DNA of 64,000 nucleotides from Hydrogenophaga flava NBRC 102514. GTDB lineage: Bacteria; Pseudomonadota; Gammaproteobacteria; Burkholderiales; Burkholderiaceae_C. Shown piece after piece: positions 19,599-28,069 of the stretch; positions within the stretch are counted from its first letter, which is position 1; each line of letters opens with the position of its first letter. The notes under the pieces are model-generated. The model saw nothing but the letters and a program-made list of their open reading frames with translations. It was not told where the DNA came from and did not search any database. Location of the stretch: assembly GCF_001571145.1 (NCBI RefSeq), contig NZ_BCTF01000004.1:1-64000 (forward strand), in the 5' to 3' direction. The translations under genes were made by a program, and so were the position numbers.

Positions 19599-20057
19599 TC
19601 AGGCCAGTTCGTACACGCGGATGCACACCGCCGCGCGCGCCGGGCGCAGGCTGTGCAGGGTGCCCACGAAGACACGGCGGTTGAGCCAGTCGTGCGGCCC
19701 GGTGGGCGCGCTGAGCTGCAGCACGCTGCGCGCGTAGCGCCCGGGGGTGGCGCTCTCGTCGATGAGCACACGGTTGCGCACGGTGATGACGGCGCCGTCG
19801 TCAGTCTGCAGTTCGTACAGCGCATCCAGCTCCTTCACGCCGTCGGCGCGCAGCAGCTGGCGGTCGGCGCCGCCGGGCAGCACGTTGCCGCGCAGGCGCG
19901 GGCCTTCGAAGCGGCCGCCCAGGATGGGCACGATGAAGCTCTCGCCCAGCGGGCCGTGGCCCAGGCTCTGGCGCTCGCCGATGTCGACCTGCGCCTCCCA
20001 GGCGAAGCGGGCCTCAGGCGCGGGCGGTGCTGTGGGGGTGGGCGAACTGGTGGGCAT
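19599..20057 (-). CDS. DUF3237 family protein
   Basis: 152 residues. The pattern WEAQVDIGERQSLGHGPLGESFIVPILGGRFEGPRLRGNVLPGGADRQ followed by LDALYELQTDDGAVITVRNRV matches the DUF3237 family, a small beta-barrel of unknown function often found beside hydrolases and Bug proteins. The ATG at 20057 lies 44 bases inside the 3' end of the alpha/beta hydrolase gene, which suggests coupled expression. No catalytic residues can be assigned. Confidence 0.8.
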   Translation of the reverse strand: MPTSSPTPTAPPAPEARFAWEAQVDIGERQSLGHGPLGESFIVPILGGRFEGPRLRGNVLPGGADRQLLRADGVKELDALYELQTDDGAVITVRNRVLIDESATPGRYARSVLQLSAPTGPHDWLNRRVFVGTLHSLRPARAAVCIRVYELA

Positions 20058-20910
20058 GGCGGTCCAGGAAGTGAAGCACTTCGGCGTTGAAAGCGGCCGG
20101 ATTGTCGCGCGAGGTGCCATGCCCCGCGCCGTCGATCAGCACCCGCTCGGCCTGCGGCATGGCGGCGCAGACGTTGCGGAAGATCTCGGCGTGGATGGGC
20201 GGCGTGCGCTCTCCTGCCATCAGCAGAACCGGCATGGGCAGCGTGGCCAGCCGCTCGGGCGGCAGCCATGGGAACTCGTCGCTGGAGAGCGCCAGCGTTT
20301 TCATGGCGCCGATGTTCTGCAGCCGCCGATGCATGGCCTCGGGCGTGAGCGTGGCCATGCCCTGGCCGTTGATGCCACCGGTCATGATGCGTGCGCCGGC
20401 CTCGTCGTCGCCGCGGCGGAAAGCCGCGTTGGCCGGCTCGATGACGTCGGCGCGAAACCGCGCCTCGGCCTCGCGGCCGGCCGCGCTGTGCTGCGCGTAC
20501 TTCATCATGGGCGGCTCGGACAGCGCCAGCGCCGCGCAGCGCTGCGGGTGCTGCAACGCGAGCGCCAGCGCCACGAACGAACCATAGGAGCTGCCGACCA
20601 GGATGGCGCGCTCCCAGCCCAGGTGGTCCAGCAGACCCAGCAGGTCCTCGGCCTCCTGCAGCGCCGAGTGGTCCGGCGAGGCCATGGTGTTGCGGTTGGG
20701 GTGGTTGTAGCGGCGGCTGTAGCGCGCGCAGCGGAAGCGCGTGCTGAAGGCCGGCCACTGCGGGTCCCAGGAGCGCCAGTCGCCCATCACGCCGTGGATG
20801 AACACCAGCGGGTGGCCCTGCCCCGCCACGTCGTGGGCGAGCTCCACGCCGCTGGGCAGGCGCGCCACGCGCAAGGTGGTGGGGGCCTCGGGGCTTGCGA
20901 TGTCGGTCAT
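20014..20910 (-). CDS. Alpha/beta hydrolase
   Basis: 298 residues. Oxyanion segment VFIHGVMGDWRSWD, nucleophile elbow GSSYGS, and a late GAGHGTSRDNP segment with the catalytic His complete the alpha/beta hydrolase pattern. Substrate unknown. It lies between a Bug binding protein gene upstream and DUF3237 downstream on the minus strand, so the three likely form an uptake and hydrolysis cluster for an ester or lactone, probably controlled by the divergent LysR gene at 22024. Confidence 0.85.
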   Translation of the reverse strand: MTDIASPEAPTTLRVARLPSGVELAHDVAGQGHPLVFIHGVMGDWRSWDPQWPAFSTRFRCARYSRRYNHPNRNTMASPDHSALQEAEDLLGLLDHLGWERAILVGSSYGSFVALALALQHPQRCAALALSEPPMMKYAQHSAAGREAEARFRADVIEPANAAFRRGDDEAGARIMTGGINGQGMATLTPEAMHRRLQNIGAMKTLALSSDEFPWLPPERLATLPMPVLLMAGERTPPIHAEIFRNVCAAMPQAERVLIDGAGHGTSRDNPAAFNAEVLHFLDRHAHQFAHPHSTARA

Positions 20911-20927
20911 GCGGATCGGGTTCCGGT

Positions 20928-21923
20928 TCAGGTCGGGGTGATGCCCAGCTTCTTCACCAGCTGGGCGGTGCGGGTCTTCTCGGCGCGCAGCATGCCGGCC
21001 ACCGCCTCGCGGCTGGCGTAGCGCGCGGGCGGGTACATGCCCAGGCCTTCGAGCCTGGTCTTGATGGCGGGCTGGTTGCGCGCCTGGGCCCAGAAGGCGG
21101 CCAGCGCCTCGATCACCGGCGCAGGTGTGGCAGCGGGGGCGAACAGCACGATCCAGCCCAGGTATTCGAAGTCCGGCAGCGCCTCGTGCACCGAGGGCAG
21201 TTCGGGCAACGCGCCCATGCGCTCATGCGAGGTGACGGCGATGGCCCTGAGCCTGCCGGCCTTGATGTGCGGCATGGCCACGTTGGGCGCGGTGAACATC
21301 AGCTGGATCTGGCCGGCCAGCAGGTCGTTGATCGCGGGTCCGTCGCCCTTGTAGGGCACGTGGGTGAGGTCCACGTCGGCGCGCGCCGCGAACGACTCCG
21401 CGCACAGCTGGCCGGACGATCCGTTGCCACCCGAGCCGTAGTTGAGCGCGCCGGGCTTGGCCTTGGCGTGGGCGATGAGCTCGGCCAGGTTGTTCGCAGG
21501 CACCGAGGGGTGCACCACCAGCACGAAGGCGCCCGCGCCCAGCATGGCGACGGGGGTGAAGTCCTTGTCGGGGTCGTAGTCGAGCTTGGCGAACAAGTGC
21601 GGCGCCACCACGATGGCGCCGGGCGCGCCGATCAGCAGGGTGTGGCCGTCGGCCGGTGCCTTGGCGGCCATGCCGGCGGCGATGGTGCCGCTGGCGCCCG
21701 CCTTGTTGTCCACCACGAAGGGCTGGCCCAGCGCGGGCGAGGCGGCGTCGCTGAAGGTGCGGCCCATGAAGTCGGCCGGGCCGCCCGGGGCGGCGCCTAC
21801 CAGCACGCGCACCGGCTTGTTCGGGAAGGCCTGTGCGAACGCGGCGGGCAGGGGCAGCGCGATACCGGCGGCGCTGGCGCCCAGCCACTGCAGGGCCTGG
21901 CGGCGGTTGGGGGTGGAAGGCAT
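20928..21923 (-). CDS. Bug/TctC family periplasmic binding protein
   Basis: 331 residues. Twin-Arg-like N terminus (NRRQALQWLGASAAGIALPLP), then the Bug signature FPNKPVRVLVGAAPGGPADFMGR, DNKAGASGTIAAG and GLNYGSGGNGSSG-like segments. Bug proteins bind carboxylates and normally serve tripartite tricarboxylate transporters, whose TctA/TctB membrane parts are not in this window. Its leader contains CCACAACGGAGAC (21929-21941, minus strand), also found before dctP. Confidence 0.9.
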   Translation of the reverse strand: MPSTPNRRQALQWLGASAAGIALPLPAAFAQAFPNKPVRVLVGAAPGGPADFMGRTFSDAASPALGQPFVVDNKAGASGTIAAGMAAKAPADGHTLLIGAPGAIVVAPHLFAKLDYDPDKDFTPVAMLGAGAFVLVVHPSVPANNLAELIAHAKAKPGALNYGSGGNGSSGQLCAESFAARADVDLTHVPYKGDGPAINDLLAGQIQLMFTAPNVAMPHIKAGRLRAIAVTSHERMGALPELPSVHEALPDFEYLGWIVLFAPAATPAPVIEALAAFWAQARNQPAIKTRLEGLGMYPPARYASREAVAGMLRAEKTRTAQLVKKLGITPT

Positions 21924-22023
21924 GCGGTGTCTCCGTTGTGGTTGTGATGAGGGCGGATGCTAGGTCGCCCCGCCATAAGCAACCAATAAAATTTGTGGCC
22001 CTTCAATCAGTAATCCGAATCAC

Positions 22024-22965
22024 ATGACGCTGCGCTCATCTGTGGTGCTCAACCGCCTGCTGGCCAAGGTGCGGGTGCGCCACCTGCAGGCCCTGACCCG
22101 GCTGGCGGAGTTGGGCAATGTGAACCGCGCGGCCCAGGCCATGGGCATGACGCAGCCGGCCGTGACGCTGCTGCTGGCCGACCTGGAGCGGCTGATGGAG
22201 GCGCCGCTGTTCGTGCGCCACGCGCGCGGCGTCACGCCCACGCCGCTGGCGCGCGAACTGCTGCCGCTGGTGCGCCAGATGCTGGGCCGGCTGGAGGAAA
22301 GCGCCGAGCTGGTGGCCAGCCGGCTCGACCACCAGCAGGGCACGGTGCGCGTGGCCACCACCGCCGCCGGCGCCAACGGCCTGCTGGCGCAGGTGCTGCC
22401 GGGCTTCCTGGCGGCGCACCCGCAGGTGCAGGTGCTGGTGAACGAGGTGGACATCCTGGCCGTGTCGGCCTCCATCGACACCGGCTCGGCCGACCTGGTG
22501 TTCTGCCGCCAGCCGGCGGTGGTCCCGCAGGGCTGGCGCTTCGCGCCCTGTCAGGACGACCGCTTCGTGGTGGCCTGCGGCCTGCAGCACCCGCTGGCGC
22601 GGCGCAAGCGGCTGGCGCTGGCCGATCTGGAACACGCCACCTGGCTGCCCAACGCCATGGGCAGCGCCGCGCGCGACCGCTACGAACAGCTGCTGCAGCA
22701 GCAGGGCTGGGCCCCACGCACCTGCCAGATCGTCACCCGCATCTCGCCCCTGACCTGGACGCTGCTGGACACGCAGCCCCTGCTCACGCTGGTGCCGTTC
22801 AGCGTGCTGCGGCCCTGGGTGGAGCGCGGCCAGCTGAAGGTGCTGCCGCTGCAACTGGACCTGCCCTTCGAGCCGCTGGGCGTGCTGCGCCCCGTTGAAG
22901 GCCTGGGGCCGGCGGGGGAGCGGCTGGTGGCTTATGTGCTGGAAGCAGCGGGCCGGGGCGCCTGA
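22024..22965 (+). CDS. LysR-type transcriptional regulator
   Basis: 313 residues. The winged HTH is at about 20-80 (LTRLAELGNVNRAAQAMGMTQPAVTLLLADLERLMEAPLFVR); the effector domain starts at about 100. Divergent from the Bug-hydrolase-DUF3237 genes, which it probably controls from the AT-rich 100-base gap (21924-22023). Its 3' end overlaps the convergent EamA gene by 34 bases. Confidence 0.92.
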   Translation: MTLRSSVVLNRLLAKVRVRHLQALTRLAELGNVNRAAQAMGMTQPAVTLLLADLERLMEAPLFVRHARGVTPTPLARELLPLVRQMLGRLEESAELVASRLDHQQGTVRVATTAAGANGLLAQVLPGFLAAHPQVQVLVNEVDILAVSASIDTGSADLVFCRQPAVVPQGWRFAPCQDDRFVVACGLQHPLARRKRLALADLEHATWLPNAMGSAARDRYEQLLQQQGWAPRTCQIVTRISPLTWTLLDTQPLLTLVPFSVLRPWVERGQLKVLPLQLDLPFEPLGVLRPVEGLGPAGERLVAYVLEAAGRGA

Positions 22966-23897
22966 GCCTCTGTCGTCACCAGCCAGATCCCACCGCACAC
23001 CATCACCAGCGCGGCCAGGTTGCGCCACTCCAGCACGGCCTCGCCCAGGAACAGGGCCGAGAGCAGCGCGCCGAACACCGGGATCAGGAAGTTGAACACC
23101 GTCACCTGGCCCACGCGGTTGTGCTTGAGCAGCGCGGCCCAGAGCGCGAACGCGACCGCCGACAGCACGGCCATGTAGCCCAGCAGCGCCAGCGAGCCGG
23201 CGCTCCAGCCTCTGATGGCGCCACCACCGGCCAGGCCACCGAGCAGCAGCACCAGCCCGCCGATGCCCAGCTGCCAGCCGGTCATCACCATCGGGTCGAT
23301 GCGCTGCGACAGGCGCTTGCCGTAGATGCTGGCGGCCGAGAGCACGAAGGCGGCGATGACGATGAAGCCTTCGCCCAGCAGGGTGAACTCCGCGTCCAGC
23401 CCCTGCGCGCCGCGCAGGTTGACCACCATCACGCCCGCGAAGCCCACCGCGCAGCCGAGTGCCTTGCGCCGGCTCAGCCGGTCGTTGGCGTAGAGGAAGT
23501 GCGCCAGCAGCACGGAAAAGAAGGTGCCGGTGGCGTTGAGGATGGAGCCCTTCACGCCGGTGGTATTCGCCAGCCCGACATAGAAGAACACGTACTGCAG
23601 CGAGGTCTGCGCCAGCCCAAGCAGGCCCAGCTGGGCCCACTGCACCGGCGCCAGCGCCCAGACGCGCCGGCCCATCAGCTGCGCCATGGCCAGCAGCAGG
23701 GCGCCCGCGAGCAGGAAGCGCCAGCCCGCGAAGGCCAGCTGCGCCGCCGTGTCGCTGCGCGCGATGCCCAGCAGCGCGTACCCGCCCTTGATGGCCGGGT
23801 ACGCGCTGCCCCAGAGCAGGCAGCACACCGTGGCCAGCAGGACCAGGTTGCGTGGGTGGCTGAAGACGCTGGTGGGGTGGGCGGGGCCGCTCAGCAC
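22932..23897 (-). CDS. EamA/DMT family transporter
   Basis: 321 residues, about ten hydrophobic segments in two EamA repeats (LLWGSAYPAIKGGYALLG in the first, VFNFLIPVFGALLSALFLGE in the second). Members export amino acids, purines or other metabolites. Starts with GTG at 23897, overlapping the stop of the ketoglutarate semialdehyde dehydrogenase gene by seven bases, so it is read as the last gene of the GntR-dehydrogenase operon. Substrate unknown. Confidence 0.85.
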   Translation of the reverse strand: MLSGPAHPTSVFSHPRNLVLLATVCCLLWGSAYPAIKGGYALLGIARSDTAAQLAFAGWRFLLAGALLLAMAQLMGRRVWALAPVQWAQLGLLGLAQTSLQYVFFYVGLANTTGVKGSILNATGTFFSVLLAHFLYANDRLSRRKALGCAVGFAGVMVVNLRGAQGLDAEFTLLGEGFIVIAAFVLSAASIYGKRLSQRIDPMVMTGWQLGIGGLVLLLGGLAGGGAIRGWSAGSLALLGYMAVLSAVAFALWAALLKHNRVGQVTVFNFLIPVFGALLSALFLGEAVLEWRNLAALVMVCGGIWLVTTEAQAPRPAASST

Positions 23898-25363
23898 GGC
23901 ACGCCGCCGCGCGCCATCAGCCAGGCCGGGGCGTCCTGCAGGCAGACCGGGCGCAGGAAGCGCTCCAGCGCCGCGTCGCCGACCGAGGTGGTCATGGGCG
24001 CGGTGCTCGACGGCCAGGGGCCGCCGTGCTGCTGCGCGGCGGTCACGGCCACGCCCGTGGGCACGCCCGCGAACAGCACACGGCCAGCGATCTGCGTGGC
24101 GCTGCGCACGATGGCGCGGTTCTCGGCCGTGTCTTCATCGGCACCCCAGACCGTCACGGTCAGGCTGCCGCCGACGGCGGCGAGCACATCGTTCACCTCG
24201 GCCAGGCTGGCGCAGCGCACGATCAGGCTGCTGGGACCGAACACCTCGTCGCGCAGTTCGTGGCGCTCGATGAAGCGCTGCGCGCTGACCTGCAGCAGCT
24301 GCGGGCCGGGCGCGGGCGCCACGCCCTGGCCCTGCAGCAGCGACAGCGCGCCCGCGTCCATGAAGCCCTTGATTCCGGCGTCGAAGGCCTTGCGCATGCC
24401 GGCGGTCAGCATGGGGTGCGGTTGCTGCTTGGCCAGCGCCTGCACCAGCAGCGGAACGAAGGCGTCGGTCTCGGGACCGTCCACCAGCACCAGCAGGCCG
24501 GGGTTGGTGCAGAACTGGCCGCAGCCCAGGGTGATGGAGCCGGCCAGCGTGGTCGCCAGCTCGGCGCCCTTGGCCGCCAGGGCAGCGGGCAGCGCGATCA
24601 GCGGGTTGATGGAGCCGAGCTCGCCGTAGAACGGGATGGGGCGCGGGCGGGCGTTGGCCTCGGCCTGCAGCGCGGCGCCGCCGCGGGTGGAGCCGGTGAA
24701 GGCGCCGGCGGCGATCAGCGGGTGGCGGATCAGGCCGACACCGACCTCGATGCTTGCGCCCTGCACCAGGCCGATCAGGCCGGCGGGCAGGCCCTGTGCG
24801 TTCAGCACGCGCTGGATGATGGCGAACACCTGCTGCGACAGGCCCGGGTGGCCCGGGTGGGCCTTGACCACCACCGGGCAGCCGGCGGCCAGCGCCGCGG
24901 CGGTGTCACCGCCCAGCACCGAGAAGGCGAAGGGAAAGTTGCTGGCCGCGAACATGGCCACCGGGCCCAGCGGCATGCGCTGGCGCACCATGGCCGGATG
25001 GCCGGCGGGCGGGGCACCGGCCACGGCGGGATCGTCCAGCGATTCGAAGGGCACGCCGCGCTGCGCGATGTCGGCGAAGCGGCGCAGCTGGAAGGTGGTG
25101 CGGTCGAGCTCGCCGTTCAGGCGCACCGGGCCCAGCGCGGTTTCCAGGTCGGCCCAGGCGACCAGCTTCTCGCGCTCGGCCTCCAGGCCGTCGGCCAGCG
25201 CGCGCAGCAGGGCCGCGCGCTGTTCGCCGCTGCTGCGGGCCCAGTCGCCGAAGGCCGCGTGCGCTTCGGTGGCGGCGCGGTGGATGTCCTCGGAACTGGA
25301 TTCGGTCAGGGGCTTGCCGTGGGCTTCGCCGGTGCGGGCATTGAAGGATTGCAGGGTGCTCAT
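23891..25363 (-). CDS. 2,5-dioxovalerate (alpha-ketoglutarate semialdehyde) dehydrogenase
   Basis: 490 residues of the aldehyde dehydrogenase superfamily. Catalytic Cys285 is in GCGQFCTNPGL, the general base Glu248 in FYGELGS, Asn142 in ASNFPFAF and the NAD-binding FTGSTRGG follows. The RMPLGPVAMFAASNFPFAFSVLGGDTA pattern is that of ketoglutarate semialdehyde dehydrogenases. It oxidises the KdgD product to 2-oxoglutarate, the last step of oxidative uronate breakdown, matching the island to its right. It starts two bases after the GntR stop. Confidence 0.9.
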   Translation of the reverse strand: MSTLQSFNARTGEAHGKPLTESSSEDIHRAATEAHAAFGDWARSSGEQRAALLRALADGLEAEREKLVAWADLETALGPVRLNGELDRTTFQLRRFADIAQRGVPFESLDDPAVAGAPPAGHPAMVRQRMPLGPVAMFAASNFPFAFSVLGGDTAAALAAGCPVVVKAHPGHPGLSQQVFAIIQRVLNAQGLPAGLIGLVQGASIEVGVGLIRHPLIAAGAFTGSTRGGAALQAEANARPRPIPFYGELGSINPLIALPAALAAKGAELATTLAGSITLGCGQFCTNPGLLVLVDGPETDAFVPLLVQALAKQQPHPMLTAGMRKAFDAGIKGFMDAGALSLLQGQGVAPAPGPQLLQVSAQRFIERHELRDEVFGPSSLIVRCASLAEVNDVLAAVGGSLTVTVWGADEDTAENRAIVRSATQIAGRVLFAGVPTGVAVTAAQQHGGPWPSSTAPMTTSVGDAALERFLRPVCLQDAPAWLMARGGVPC

Positions 25364-25365
25364 GT

Positions 25366-26133
25366 TCAGGTTTCGGGTTGTGCGCGGCGCAGGCGCTCGC
25401 GGCTGTTGGAGAGGTGGGTGCGCATGGCGGCGCGCGCAGCCTCGGGTTCCTGGCGCCGGATGGCGTCCAGGATGTCTTCGTGTTCGCGGTGCACACGTTC
25501 CAGGTAGGCCAGCCGCCCCTCGGGCGCCCGGGCCGCCGTGTTCAGACGGGTGCGCGGAATGATCATGGTGCCGAGGTAGGTCATCAGCTCGGCGAAGTGG
25601 CGGTTGCCGGTGGCGCGCGCCACCTCCACATGGAACTGGAAGTCGGAGGGCACGGCATCGGAGTCGGCATGGATGGCGGCATGGAACGAGGCCAGCGCCG
25701 CCGCCATGGCCGAGAGGCTCTCGGGCGACCGCCGCTGCGCCGCCAGCGCGGCCGCTTCGCTCTCCAGGCTGATCCGCAGCTCCAGCAGCTCGATCACGTC
25801 GGCCGCGGTGGCCACGTCTTCGGGCGCGATGCGGAAGGTCGGCTCCACGGCGCGTGGCTCGTTCACGAAGGTGCCGATGCCGTGGCGCGTCTCGACCAGG
25901 CCGGAAGCCTGCAGGCGCGAGATGGCCTCGCGCACCACGGTGCGGCTCACGTCGAAGCGCCCCACCAGCTCCGACTCGCTCGGCAGCTTCTGGCCTGGGA
26001 CCAGCCGCCCCTCGCGGATGTCGGACTCCAGCGCGGCCACGATCTCGGGCACCAGGCCACGGGGCCGGCGCATGCGCCCGGCGGCTGCGGCTCCAGCGGG
26101 GGTCTCCTCACCTAGGGTTTTCACGGGGTCCAT
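25366..26133 (-). CDS. GntR/FadR family regulator of the uronate/aldarate island
   Basis: 255 residues. The winged HTH is at about 25-90 (VAALESDIREGRLVPGQKLPSESELVGRFDVSRTVVREAISRLQASGLVETRHGIGTFV); the FCD effector domain follows, with metal-binding DFQFH, a central His in EHEDI and a further His in THLSNS. The start MDPVKTLGEE at 26133 is chosen because the longer frame runs into udh. Divergent from udh, with TTGTCTGACAA palindromes at 26182, 26386 and 32382 as likely binding sites. Probably a repressor relieved by an aldarate or uronate. Confidence 0.88.
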   Translation of the reverse strand: MDPVKTLGEETPAGAAAAGRMRRPRGLVPEIVAALESDIREGRLVPGQKLPSESELVGRFDVSRTVVREAISRLQASGLVETRHGIGTFVNEPRAVEPTFRIAPEDVATAADVIELLELRISLESEAAALAAQRRSPESLSAMAAALASFHAAIHADSDAVPSDFQFHVEVARATGNRHFAELMTYLGTMIIPRTRLNTAARAPEGRLAYLERVHREHEDILDAIRRQEPEAARAAMRTHLSNSRERLRRAQPET

Positions 26134-26181
26134 GGTTTTTTCCTTGACAGCAGGGGCGGGGATTTTCAAAATGGCGCCCAC

Positions 26182-26192
26182 TTGTCTGACAA
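26182..26192. promoter_or_regulatory. Candidate GntR operator O1 (TTGTCTGACAA)
   Basis: Perfect palindrome with arms TTGTC and GACAA around one T, in the 144-base divergent gap between the GntR gene and udh. FadR-type GntR proteins bind short palindromes of this kind. Confidence 0.65.
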
Positions 26193-26277
26193 CACACAAC
26201 TGACATTCCAGACACGGTTGAACTGTAGCAAAGGCCCGCAGTTCTGTGCAACCGAATCGGAAAAAGCAACCGACATC

Positions 26278-27096
26278 ATGGTAAACCCTAGGAAAACCCA
26301 CCACCGCATCCTGCTGACCGGCGCCGCCGGCGGCCTGGGCACCGTCCTGCGCAACCGGCTGCTCGCCAACTGCGACGTGCTCCGGTTGTCTGACAAGGCC
26401 AACCTGGGCGAAGCCCAAGCCGGCGAAGAGATCGCCCTGGCCGACCTGGCCGATGCGGCGGCGGTGGACGCGGCCGTGGCCGGCTGCGACGCCATCGTGC
26501 ACCTGGGCGGCATCTCGGTGGAGGCGCCGTTCGAGGCCATCCTTCAGGCCAACATCCTGGGCGTCTACCACCTCTACGAGTCGGCGCGCCGGCACGGCGT
26601 CAAGCGCGTGGTGTTCGCCAGTTCCAACCACGTCACCGGTTTCTACAAGCAGAGCGAGACCATCACCGCCGACCACCCGGCCCGGCCCGACAGCTACTAC
26701 GGCGTCAGCAAGGCCTTCGGCGAGGACTTCTCGCGCTTCTATTTCGACCGCTACGGCATCGAGACCGCCTGCGTGCGCATCGGCTCGTCCTTCCCCGAGC
26801 CGAAAGACCGCCGCATGCTGGCCACCTGGCTGAGCTTCGACGACCTGCACCGCCTGATCAGCGCCTGCCTGTCCACCCCGGTGCTGGGCCACAGCATCGT
26901 GTTCGGCATGTCGGACAACGCCGTGACCTGGTGGGACAACAGCCGCGCGAAACACATCGGCTACGTGCCGCAGGACAGCTCGGACGTGTTCCGCGACGCG
27001 GTGTTCGCGCGCACCTCTGCCCCGGACCTGAACGACCCGGTGGCCATCTACCAGGGCGGCGGCTTCGTGGTCGCCGACCCGAACAAGAAGGCCTGA
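26278..27096 (+). CDS. udh: NAD-dependent uronate dehydrogenase
   Basis: 272 residues, short-chain/extended-SDR fold. NAD motif TGAAGGLG, catalytic YxxxK in DSYYGVSKAFGED, catalytic Ser in FASSNHVTGFY. The segments HLGGISVEAPF and RIGSSFPEPKDRRMLATWLS are those of bacterial uronate dehydrogenases. It oxidises glucuronate and galacturonate to the aldarolactones. The ATG at 26278 is chosen; an in-frame TTG at 26182 lies in the operator region. The gene carries an internal copy of the operator at 26386-26396. First gene of the plus-strand island. Confidence 0.93.
   Translation: MVNPRKTHHRILLTGAAGGLGTVLRNRLLANCDVLRLSDKANLGEAQAGEEIALADLADAAAVDAAVAGCDAIVHLGGISVEAPFEAILQANILGVYHLYESARRHGVKRVVFASSNHVTGFYKQSETITADHPARPDSYYGVSKAFGEDFSRFYFDRYGIETACVRIGSSFPEPKDRRMLATWLSFDDLHRLISACLSTPVLGHSIVFGMSDNAVTWWDNSRAKHIGYVPQDSSDVFRDAVFARTSAPDLNDPVAIYQGGGFVVADPNKKA
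26386..26396. promoter_or_regulatory. Candidate GntR operator O2 inside udh (TTGTCTGACAA)
   Basis: An exact copy of O1, 204 bases downstream and within the udh coding sequence (codons for Leu-Ser-Asp-Lys). The spacing would allow DNA looping between two bound dimers; a roadblock role is also possible. Confidence 0.55.
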
Positions 27097-27104
27097 GTGC
27101 CGCC

Positions 27105-28007
27105 ATGAGCGACCAAGCCGAACTGCTGCTGGACGCCCGCAACGGCGTGGGCGAGAGCCCCGTCTGGGACGCTGCGCGCCAGTGCCTGTGGTGGGTGGAC
27201 ATCCCGGGCAAGGTGCTGTGGTGCTGGAGCGTTTCCAGTGGCCGCGCGCTGCAGTGGCCCACGCCCGAGCAGACCGGCTGTATCGCGCTGGCCGCCGGCA
27301 GCGAGGCCCTGGCCCATGGCCAGTGGATTGCAGCCATGGAAACCGGCGTTGCGCGCCTGACGCCGCAGACCGACGGCACGGTGGACTGCGAATGGATCAC
27401 CCGCATCGACCAGCCCGAGGCCGGCATGCGCTTCAACGATGGCCACTGCGACCGCCAGGGCCGCCTGCGCGCCGGCACCATGGTGATGGACATGTCGCTC
27501 GCGCGCGCCGCGGGCCGGCTGTACGGGCTGGACGGTGGCGCGCTGCGCCCGCTGCTGGACGGCTTCATCACCCCCAACGGCATGGCCTTCAGCCCCGACA
27601 GCCGCACGATGTACCTCTCGGACTCGCACCCGAACGTGCAGACCGTCTGGGCCTTCGAGTACGACACCGACACCGGCACGCCGCACGACCGCCGCGTGCT
27701 CATCGACTTCAAGCCCCTGCCCGGCCGCCCTGACGGCGCCGCGGTGGACGCGGACGGCTGCTACTGGATCTGCGGCAACGACGCCGGCCTGGTGCACCGC
27801 TTCACACCCGACGGCCGGCTCGACCGTTCGCTGCCCGTGCCGGTGAAGAAGCCGGCCATGTGCGCCTTCGGCGGCGCCGGTCTCGACACCCTGTTCGTCA
27901 CGTCCATCCGGCCCGGGGGAGATCTCAGCGATCAGCCGCTGGCCGGGGGCGTCTTTGCACTGCGTCCGGGCGTGAGGGGCCTGGACGAGCCGCGCTGCGT
28001 CCTCTGA
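27105..28007 (+). CDS. SMP-30/gluconolactonase family lactonase (cytoplasmic)
   Basis: 300 residues, six-bladed beta-propeller family. Metal-site residues are visible in GESPVWD (Glu), RFNDGHCDRQGRLRAG (Asn-Asp), TPNGMAFSPD and GRPDGAAVD (Asp). No signal peptide, unlike the second SMP-30 protein at 36732. It starts eight bases after udh and most likely opens the aldarolactone made by Udh to glucarate or galactarate. Confidence 0.87.
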   Translation: MSDQAELLLDARNGVGESPVWDAARQCLWWVDIPGKVLWCWSVSSGRALQWPTPEQTGCIALAAGSEALAHGQWIAAMETGVARLTPQTDGTVDCEWITRIDQPEAGMRFNDGHCDRQGRLRAGTMVMDMSLARAAGRLYGLDGGALRPLLDGFITPNGMAFSPDSRTMYLSDSHPNVQTVWAFEYDTDTGTPHDRRVLIDFKPLPGRPDGAAVDADGCYWICGNDAGLVHRFTPDGRLDRSLPVPVKKPAMCAFGGAGLDTLFVTSIRPGGDLSDQPLAGGVFALRPGVRGLDEPRCVL

Positions 28008-28069
28008 ACCCAGCGACGCGCGGGCACGGTTTTTTTCACCTCAACCCAACCACCACAACGGAGACTTTG

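Noticed and set aside
22036-23826. 596-codon minus-strand frame across the LysR and EamA genes
   Set aside because: Shadow of two real genes in other frames; no ribosome site or homology.
26182-26277. TTG-initiated N-terminal extension of udh
   Set aside because: The TTG is part of the palindromic operator, and the extension has no homology; ATG at 26278 fits the family.
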